9,005 nucleotides of DNA. It comes from Megasphaera sp. UBA5897 (GTDB lineage: Bacteria > Bacillota > Negativicutes > Veillonellales > Megasphaeraceae). The notes under the pieces are model-generated. The model saw nothing but the letters and a program-made list of their open reading frames with translations, ran no database searches and was not told the DNA's origin. The position numbers were made by a program, and so were the translations under genes. Numbering within the stretch: position 1 is the first letter of the stretch; each line of letters starts with the position of its first letter. Positions 1 to 4,142 of the stretch are shown piece by piece. The stretch covers positions 1 to 9,005 of the forward strand of contig DJEN01000040.1 of assembly GCA_002431345.1 (NCBI GenBank). Reading direction: 5' to 3'.

Positions 1-392
1 GCCCCGTAATAAATAACACCGGCCCCTACGCTGATAGCGACAGCCGCTGCATATGACAAAAACAGTCCATTGCGAAACGGCACATACGTAGCAATCGTTC
101 CCTGGCCGCCAATTTCAGCCAGCTGTTCTGCATACGACTCATGTTTAATATCCTGCGTGCTTTTTTGCAGCAGCGGGCAGTCACTGAGCGAAAAAGCCTG
201 GGATAAATCCGTTTCTTGATGAGCAACATGGTAAAAAGCAGCTACTTTGCGTGCTGCTTCCAATTCTTTCGCATGCTTTTGTCCATAATATGCTGTCAAT
301 GCCAACACTTGTTCGTTGCCGTATTTTTCAACTGCCATAGCCAAACACGTCGTCGAATCTACACCACCACTAAGAAGTACTACACATTTCAT
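1..392 (-). CDS. queC: QueC, 7-cyano-7-deazaguanine (preQ0) synthase, N-terminal part
   Basis: Cytosolic ATP-dependent enzyme that converts 7-carboxy-7-deazaguanine and ammonia to preQ0 in queuosine biosynthesis. The ATG is at 392-390, and 130 codons are visible before the window edge; family members are usually about 220 aa, so the C-terminal part, where the zinc-binding cysteines are expected, is missing here. The N-terminus MKCVVLLSGGVDSTT carries the PP-loop ATP-pyrophosphatase motif SGGVDS (residues 8-13). Further family landmarks are YGQKH (36-40) and VPFRNGLFLS (104-113). The start is supported by an AAGGGGG Shine-Dalgarno about 10 nt upstream. A TGn-extended TATAAT lies 48 nt upstream, so the gene probably has its own promoter although the EamA transporter gene precedes it on the same strand. 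I checked the short leader for a preQ1 riboswitch and saw none. Identification is firm; only partner queuosine genes beyond the edge are unknown. Confidence 0.95.
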   Translation of the reverse strand, partial: MKCVVLLSGGVDSTTCLAMAVEKYGNEQVLALTAYYGQKHAKELEAARKVAAFYHVAHQETDLSQAFSLSDCPLLQKSTQDIKHESYAEQLAEIGGQGTIATYVPFRNGLFLSYAAAVAISVGAGVIYYG

Positions 393-439
393 ACTCAAAT
401 TCCCCCTTATATTATCCGTAGTTTTTCTTATATTGCCTT

Positions 440-448
440 ATTATAGCA
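440..448 (-). promoter_or_regulatory. Probable queC promoter, extended -10
   Basis: On the minus strand TG-C-TATAAT reads from 448 to 440, a perfect extended -10 element. The -35 region (about 463-468, TATGTT) is poor, which is usual for extended -10 promoters, and falls inside the loop of the 451-478 inverted repeat. Predicted transcription start is near 433, giving a leader of about 40 nt before the queC ATG. Confidence 0.6.
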
Positions 449-450
449 CA

Positions 451-478
451 ATCCCCTAGGCAAACATACCTAGGGGAT
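451..478 (-). terminator. 10-bp perfect inverted repeat after the EamA gene; terminator or operator
   Basis: ATCCCCTAGG (451-460) and CCTAGGGGAT (469-478) form a perfect 10-bp stem with an 8-nt loop, starting 8 nt past the EamA stop codon. Position and stability fit a transcription terminator for the transporter gene. The following minus-strand bases (TGTGCTATAA) are not a good U-tract, so efficient intrinsic termination is uncertain. Because the repeat abuts the extended -10 of queC and spans its -35 position, it could equally be a repressor site for queC. The sequence does not decide between these. Confidence 0.5.
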
Positions 479-486
479 ATACGAGA

Positions 487-1365
487 TTACACATGCAAAC
501 GGACACGCTGAGCTACAATCAAAAATATACCTGCCAAGATGAGTATCATCCCTAGTGCTGTATTCCAATGAACCGCTTCATGCATAAAGATAACGTTACA
601 AATAACACCTACAACAGGTACACCTAACGAAGCTACGCCGGCTTTGCTGGCTTCCATTTTCGTTAAAATGTAGTTCCAAAGGAAAAAAGCCAACGCCGAT
701 GCCAAGACACCATTATATAACAAGCAGGATACAGCCATGGGCGTCCAAGTAATCTGCCCTTGTTCAAACAACATGGAATATATCCATAAAAACAACGCAC
801 CTGCCGCAATTTGCCACGTCGTATATTGAATCATCGTGCATGTTTCCTTCTGCTGCTGACGATGCATCACTTTGTCTTGATATTTAACAATAATCGCTGC
901 AACAGCCCAGGCAATGGCCCCGCCAATTGTCAACAAAAGGCCCGTTATATCGCCAACAATGTCTACATCCATTAGGATACACATACCAACCATACTTAAA
1001 ATGATGCCCAATATTTTCCGCTTCGTCAACGTTTCGTGCAATATAAAATATGCCAGAATACTCATCCAAACAGGCATACTATAATTGACAACAGCGACTA
1101 AACCAGCCCCCAAGGACGTCACGCCGATTTGAATCGCCGCATTGTTCACGGCAATCTGCAATAAACCCGTTACGATAATCCATGGCCAATACTGTTTGGG
1201 AGGAAGGGGCATACGGCACCACAACGTAACGCCAATCAAAACAATAGCACCCACTAAAAAGCGATAACACGAAAACAAGACGGGCGGGAAAAATAACGTC
1301 GCTTCTTTCATGACAACCCAATTGAATCCCCAAATCAAATATAATACAAATAATGCCTTTGCCAT
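487..1365 (-). CDS. EamA/DMT-superfamily inner-membrane transporter
   Basis: Predicted 292-aa polytopic membrane protein of the drug/metabolite transporter superfamily, with two EamA repeats (about residues 3-135 and 145-285) and around ten hydrophobic segments. Typical family signatures are the N-terminal IWGFNWVVMK stretch, HETLTKRKILGIILSMVG at the end of repeat 1, and ALAFFLWNYILTKMEASKAG followed by a glycine/proline-rich helix in repeat 2. Members export amino acids, metabolites or drugs by proton-linked exchange; the substrate cannot be read from sequence. Three in-frame ATGs lie close together (1380, 1371, 1365). GGAGG at 1378-1374 leaves about 7 nt before the ATG at 1365, whereas the 1380 ATG overlaps the Shine-Dalgarno itself, so I choose 1365 (MAKALFVLYL). 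It is followed by a stem-loop and queC on the same strand, but separate promoters suggest separate regulation. Family call is firm, function open. Confidence 0.9.
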   Translation of the reverse strand: MAKALFVLYLIWGFNWVVMKEATLFFPPVLFSCYRFLVGAIVLIGVTLWCRMPLPPKQYWPWIIVTGLLQIAVNNAAIQIGVTSLGAGLVAVVNYSMPVWMSILAYFILHETLTKRKILGIILSMVGMCILMDVDIVGDITGLLLTIGGAIAWAVAAIIVKYQDKVMHRQQQKETCTMIQYTTWQIAAGALFLWIYSMLFEQGQITWTPMAVSCLLYNGVLASALAFFLWNYILTKMEASKAGVASLGVPVVGVICNVIFMHEAVHWNTALGMILILAGIFLIVAQRVRLHV

Positions 1366-1400
1366 TCCCATACCTCCCATGAACCCAACTAGTTATGTTT

Positions 1401-1406
1401 ATTATA
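1401..1406 (-). promoter_or_regulatory. Candidate -10 box for the EamA transporter gene
   Basis: TATAAT reads from 1406 to 1401 on the minus strand, 35 nt upstream of the chosen start. No convincing -35 is present at 16-18 bp; that position is occupied by the T-rich tail of the upstream terminator. The match is perfect for the -10 only, so this is a modest prediction. If real, the promoter begins directly where the symporter transcript ends. Confidence 0.35.
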
Positions 1407-1418
1407 AAAGATTTTACT

Positions 1419-1476
1419 AAAAAAAAGAAGCAAAATGCCTCTTCGCTGTCAGAAACTCCCAACAACCAAGAGGCAT
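1419..1476 (-). terminator. Intrinsic terminator after the symporter gene
   Basis: On the minus strand ATGCCTCTT (1476-1468) pairs perfectly with AAGAGGCAT (1443-1435) across a 24-nt loop. The stem is followed at once by TTTTGCTTC and then eight T residues (1426-1419). This is 42 nt past the symporter stop codon. The strong T-tract and directionality fit Rho-independent termination; the large loop is the only weak point. Confidence 0.7.
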
Positions 1477-1518
1477 GATATAACCATATTCTTTTTTATG
1501 ACGGCTGTTTCGAATTCA

Positions 1519-3000
1519 TTACTTCATCTTATTTTTGTTTCCCGCTGCCGTATAAAAGATAAATGCCAAGAAAATAGCAGCAAGACAAAACCAAATAGTC
1601 AGCATCGTCGAACCTTGTTTGACAAACATGTCATAATATCCTTTTAGATAAATGACAAGAATCAATATTGGCAAGACATAGAGCAAATAATTGCGAAGAG
1701 ATGCGGGTACATTTTTACCTTTTCCATCATTCGCTTCACTGAGAAAATGCTGCCATCCCCAGCCATTTTTCTTAACACAAAAGAGGACAAAAACCAAACT
1801 ACCCAAAGGCAATAGATTATTGGAAACAATAAAATCTTCCAAATCCAAGATACCGCTTCCGGGACCTAACGGTTGGAAACCACTCCATACATTGAAGCCC
1901 AACACGCAGGGAATACTCAACACAATGATGAGAATACCATTGATAAGGACACTGCGCTTACGGCTCCATCCGTACAAATCCATGCCAAACGCAATGATGT
2001 TTTCAAATACGGCAATAACCGTCGATAAAGCGGCAAAGGACAGAAATACAAAGAACAGCATGCCCCAAATCCGACCACCGGGCATCATGGTAAACAAATT
2101 CGGAATGGTCAGAAAAATCAAGGACGGGCCGGCATCGGGCTGAATCCCATAAGCAAAGCAAGCCGGAATAATGATGAAACCTGCCATCAACGCTACAAAC
2201 GTATCCAATGCCGTAATCGTCGTTGCTTCGCCAAACAGGCTATGGCCGTGCGGCAAATAGGACCCAAAAATCAACATGGCACCAATCCCAACAGACAAGG
2301 TGAAAAAGGCTTGGCTCATGGCAGCATAAATAACATTTCCCCATCCGATGGTCGCAATGGTTTCCCAATTCGGAATCAGATAAAAGGCAATGCCCTTTTC
2401 AGCACCATCCAAAAATACAGAATGGACTGCCAAGACAATCATTAACAGAAGTAGTGCTGTCATCATCCATTTGGTAATGCGTTCCACACCTTTTTGAATG
2501 CCAAAATAACAAACACCAAAACCGAGAATACATGTAACAGCCGTCCAAAACAGCATGGTCATTGGATCTTTTAACATCGTTCCAAAGGTGGCACCAATAA
2601 ATTGGGTCGATGCTCCGACAAATGTTCCATTCAAATGAAGCCAGCAATAATAGAGCATCCAGCCCGTAACGGTCGTATAATACATCATCAACATATAACA
2701 ACCGACTACACTAATACCCTTAAACCGATGCCAACGACTGCCCGTCGGTTCTAGGACATCAAAACTTTTCGCCGCGCTGCAACGACTGCCCCTGCCAATA
2801 GCAAATTCACATACCATGACAGGAATCCCCATGAGCAAGAGAAACAGCAAATAAATCAAAATAAATGCAGCCCCGCCAAATTGGCCGCAAAGATAAGGAA
2901 ACTTCCAGACGTTGCCAATACCAATTGCACAGCCGGCACTGACCAGGATAAATCCCAAACGGGAACTGAACGCTTCCACAGCAAGATTTTTTTCAGACAC
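1519..3000 (-). CDS. Sodium:neurotransmitter symporter (NSS/SNF) family transporter
   Basis: A 493-aa sodium-coupled symporter of the LeuT-fold NSS family, located in the cytoplasmic membrane; bacterial members usually import amino acids or related amines. The N-terminal segment SSRLGFILVSAGCAIGIGN (12-30) followed by VWKFPY is the family's first transmembrane helix, with the unwound glycine-rich part that binds sodium and substrate. MMYYTTVTGW (105-114) corresponds to the substrate-site helix 3 with its conserved tyrosine, and AFFTLSVGIGAM to helix 7. About 12 hydrophobic segments are visible and the length is normal. Translation starts at GTG (3000-2998), with GAGGTG placed 5 nt upstream; no nearby ATG has a better site. 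The short polar tail ends NKNKMK. An extended -10 promoter lies upstream and a terminator downstream, so it is probably monocistronic. The substrate cannot be assigned. Confidence 0.95.
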   Translation of the reverse strand: MSEKNLAVEAFSSRLGFILVSAGCAIGIGNVWKFPYLCGQFGGAAFILIYLLFLLLMGIPVMVCEFAIGRGSRCSAAKSFDVLEPTGSRWHRFKGISVVGCYMLMMYYTTVTGWMLYYCWLHLNGTFVGASTQFIGATFGTMLKDPMTMLFWTAVTCILGFGVCYFGIQKGVERITKWMMTALLLLMIVLAVHSVFLDGAEKGIAFYLIPNWETIATIGWGNVIYAAMSQAFFTLSVGIGAMLIFGSYLPHGHSLFGEATTITALDTFVALMAGFIIIPACFAYGIQPDAGPSLIFLTIPNLFTMMPGGRIWGMLFFVFLSFAALSTVIAVFENIIAFGMDLYGWSRKRSVLINGILIIVLSIPCVLGFNVWSGFQPLGPGSGILDLEDFIVSNNLLPLGSLVFVLFCVKKNGWGWQHFLSEANDGKGKNVPASLRNYLLYVLPILILVIYLKGYYDMFVKQGSTMLTIWFCLAAIFLAFIFYTAAGNKNKMK

Positions 3001-3307
3001 AAAAGCACCTCATTTCAAACTAAATTAAGATAATATATACAGACTGCTCTATTATAACAAAAATAAAGCGCAGTTAAAATATATATACCCCATTCTTTTG
3101 CGCAGCTAACACAGGAACTGTAACTCACCATGTTTTGCAATTATGCATCCTGCTCGTTCTCTGAAAGCCTTTTATTTTTAGTTGAATTTTGAAAAAATGA
3201 GTCGTAATACTATAAATTATACACTTATACTTGTATAGTAAAAGGGCTGCAACAAAATGGACTAAAATTTCTCATTTCATTACACCCCTATACATTGTAT
3301 TTCACAG
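3001..3307. other. Intergenic region between ynfA and the symporter gene
   Basis: About 307 bp with no credible gene. It contains the symporter promoter (3051-3059), a 10-bp near-identical direct repeat (GCGCAGTTAA 3068-3077 and GCGCAGCTAA 3100-3109), a TGCA-ATTA-TGCA inverted repeat (3136-3147), TACTATA/TATAGTA arms (3208-3214 and 3234-3240), and ATACA-T-TGTAT (3290-3300) 7 nt beyond the ynfA stop codon. No stem followed by a T-tract was found, so ynfA has no recognisable intrinsic terminator here. Confidence 0.7.
3051..3059 (-). promoter_or_regulatory. Probable symporter promoter, extended -10
   Basis: TG-T-TATAAT reads from 3059 to 3051 on the minus strand. The -35 region at 17-bp spacing (TTTTAA, 3079-3074) is weak, consistent with reliance on the extended -10. 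Predicted start near 3044 gives a leader of about 45 nt. One copy of the GCGCAGTTAA direct repeat overlaps the -35 position. Confidence 0.55.
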
Positions 3308-3646
3308 TTAGCTTCGCGGTACATACATGATAATGGCTACACCGACCAAAGCCACTATGCCGCCCACTATATCATAAAAATCCGGCACGGCACGATCGAC
3401 TTTCCATCCCCAGAGAATCGATAAAACAATAAAAATACCGCCGTATGCCGCATATACTTTGCCAAAATTAGCACTTGCCGGCTGCAGCGTGGGTATAATT
3501 CCATAAAAAATTAAAATAACAGCACCCAGTACACCATACCACCAAGCCTTTCCATCACGCAGCCAAAGCCAAATCATGTACCCACCGCCAATTTCAAAAA
3601 TACCGGCCAAGATAAAATAAAACAACGATTTCACAACACTTGCCAT
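3308..3646 (-). CDS. ynfA: YnfA / UPF0060 family small membrane protein
   Basis: A 112-aa, four-helix integral membrane protein of the UPF0060 (YnfA) family, about the family's usual length of 105-110 aa. Diagnostic segments are ILAGIFEIGGGYMIWLWLR (12-30), with the conserved glutamate and glycine run of helix 1, the AAYGGIFIVLSILWGW motif, and PDFYDIVGGIVALVGVAIIMYVPR at the C-terminus. The family is related in size and topology to small multidrug resistance transporters, and an efflux role has been suggested for some members; substrate here is unknown. The ATG at 3646 is preceded by GAGGG with 6-7 nt spacing. Upstream is a near-consensus promoter whose -10 lies in a perfect palindrome, implying regulated expression. 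The gene is transcribed away from the hsd operon, and no terminator follows it. Confidence 0.93.
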   Translation of the reverse strand: MASVVKSLFYFILAGIFEIGGGYMIWLWLRDGKAWWYGVLGAVILIFYGIIPTLQPASANFGKVYAAYGGIFIVLSILWGWKVDRAVPDFYDIVGGIVALVGVAIIMYVPRS

Positions 3647-3670
3647 CTTTTACCCTCACTTTTACGCAAT

Positions 3671-3689
3671 AATGATATATTATATCATT
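3671..3689. promoter_or_regulatory. Perfect 19-bp palindrome over the ynfA -10: candidate operator
   Basis: AATGATATA-T-TATATCATT has two exact 9-bp arms around a single central base. It encloses the ynfA -10 box (3684-3679), so a protein bound here would block RNA polymerase. Length, odd symmetry and AT-richness with ATGAT in each arm recall Fur/MntR-type or other dimeric repressor sites, but the sequence is not a match to the Fur consensus. The regulator cannot be named. Confidence 0.5.
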
Positions 3690-3707
3690 TCACATACTAA
3701 GTGCCAA
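3679..3707 (-). promoter_or_regulatory. Strong sigma-70-type promoter for ynfA
   Basis: On the minus strand TTGGCA (3707-3702), a 17-bp spacer and TATAAT (3684-3679), with TGA directly before the -10, form a near-consensus extended promoter. Predicted start near 3672 leaves a leader of about 26 nt before the ynfA ATG. This is the best promoter in the window by match to consensus. Confidence 0.75.
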
Positions 3708-3833
3708 CGTTTGCCGTGACCATTCCGCTCCGTCTTTTGCCAACTTTTTTTCTTGTATTCGCATGAATTCACCATTATAATAAAAATAGTTATTCATTGG
3801 GTATGGAATCAAAGACAGCTCACAGTTATTTAT
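3690..3833 (-). pseudogene. Cryptic 47-codon reading frame; small protein or gene remnant
   Basis: A stop-to-stop frame on the minus strand, open from 3833 to the TGA at 3692-3690. From its first ATG (3797) it encodes 35 residues beginning MNNYFYYNGEFMRIQEKK and continuing LAKDGAEWSRQTLALSM; a second ATG (3764) would give 24 residues. The amino-acid composition looks protein-like and this stretch is less AT-rich than its surroundings. No good Shine-Dalgarno precedes either ATG, and the -35 of the ynfA promoter lies inside it. It may be the 3' remnant of a displaced gene or a small unrecognised protein. I recognise no family; it could be chance. Confidence 0.25.
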
Positions 3834-3871
3834 TTAAGCTTTAAATACCTACAAAAAATTCAATAGAAAAA

Positions 3872-3884
3872 ATTTACAGTAAAT
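3872..3884. repeat. Perfect 13-bp palindrome ATTTAC-A-GTAAAT
   Basis: Two exact 6-bp arms around one central base, ending directly against the 20-bp palindrome at 3885-3904. It may be a separate protein-binding site or part of a longer structured element; function unknown. Confidence 0.5.
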
Positions 3885-3904
3885 GCCTGTTGGATCCAAC
3901 AGGC
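3885..3904 (+). terminator. Perfect 20-bp palindrome; orphan terminator-like hairpin
   Basis: GCCTGTTG-GATC-CAACAGGC is self-complementary throughout and would form an 8-bp stem with a GATC tetraloop in RNA. On the plus strand it is followed by TCTTTATAAATT, a weak T-tract, which gives a terminator-like appearance. No gene ends just before it on the plus strand. On the minus strand it is followed by ATTTACTGTAAATTTTTTC, also T-rich but offset. It may terminate an unrecognised small transcript, be left over from a displaced gene, or bind a protein. Confidence 0.4.
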
Positions 3905-3972
3905 TCTTTATAAATTAGGAAAAATAGCAATAGTGTAGGGAAATTATGGTGCTATATTTTCTCTTACACTGC

Positions 3973-4017
3973 AATGTATTTGACATCATAAAAATGATAA
4001 TAACTGTATAATACATT
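3973..4017 (+). promoter_or_regulatory. Probable hsd operon promoter within nested inverted repeats
   Basis: A perfect -35 TTGACA (3980-3985) and a perfect -10 TATAAT (4007-4012) are present, but they are 21 bp apart, longer than the usual 16-18 bp. A second TATAAT lies at 4026-4031. The pair is bracketed by an exact 8-bp inverted repeat, AATGTATT (3973-3980) and AATACATT (4010-4017), with a smaller repeat ATCAT-AAAA-ATGAT (3985-3998) inside. The unusual spacing plus symmetric flanks suggests a promoter whose activity depends on, or is repressed by, a bound protein. Confidence 0.5.
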
Positions 4018-4067
4018 TATAAGATTATAATAAATATAAAAAGTCAAATTTCATAGCTAAATTTCGC

Positions 4068-4093
4068 AGAGGTTTGATTTTTATACTACCTCT
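4068..4093 (+). other. Small stem-loop in the hsdR leader
   Basis: AGAGGT (4068-4073) and ACCTCT (4088-4093) can pair as a 6-bp stem with a 14-nt loop about 50 nt before the hsdR ATG. The stem sequesters an AGAGG motif. It could be incidental; no T-tract follows, so it is not an intrinsic terminator. Confidence 0.25.
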
Positions 4094-4142
4094 ACACCCA
4101 ACTTCTGATAACCTTAATACATCGGAACCAGGAGGTTTATGT

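Larger units (their letters stand above)
3647..4142. other. AT-rich divergent intergenic region between ynfA and hsdR
   Basis: Roughly 500 bp with no firmly identifiable gene. From left to right it holds the ynfA promoter and its palindrome (3671-3707), a cryptic minus-strand reading frame (3690-3833), two abutting perfect palindromes (3872-3904), the hsd promoter region with nested inverted repeats (3973-4017), and an hsdR leader of about 120 nt with a small stem (4068-4093). The region is noticeably richer in A/T than the genes on both sides. Confidence 0.7.

Noticed and set aside
393..440. preQ1 riboswitch in the queC leader
   Set aside because: The leader is only about 40 nt and shows neither the C-rich loop nor the A-rich tail arrangement of a preQ1-I aptamer.
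1366..1380. Upstream ATG (1380) as EamA start
   Set aside because: That ATG overlaps the GGAGG motif itself; the ATG at 1365 is correctly spaced and gives the normal family N-terminus.
884..1465. Other-frame reading frames over the transporter genes (for example 884-1069 and 1079-1465)
   Set aside because: They overlap firmly identified genes, have no family features and no separate ribosome binding sites.
3130..3192. 20-codon plus-strand reading frame in the ynfA-symporter gap
   Set aside because: No ribosome binding site, very short, cysteine/serine-rich chance composition.
3228..3278. 16-codon minus-strand reading frame after ynfA
   Set aside because: A GGGGTG lies upstream, but the product is tiny and low-complexity, with no supporting promoter or terminator.
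4074..4142. Extended HsdR start at TTG 4074, adding 23 residues
   Set aside because: No properly spaced Shine-Dalgarno precedes it, and the added residues do not look like the family N-terminus. The ATG at 4143 has AGGAGG at ideal distance.
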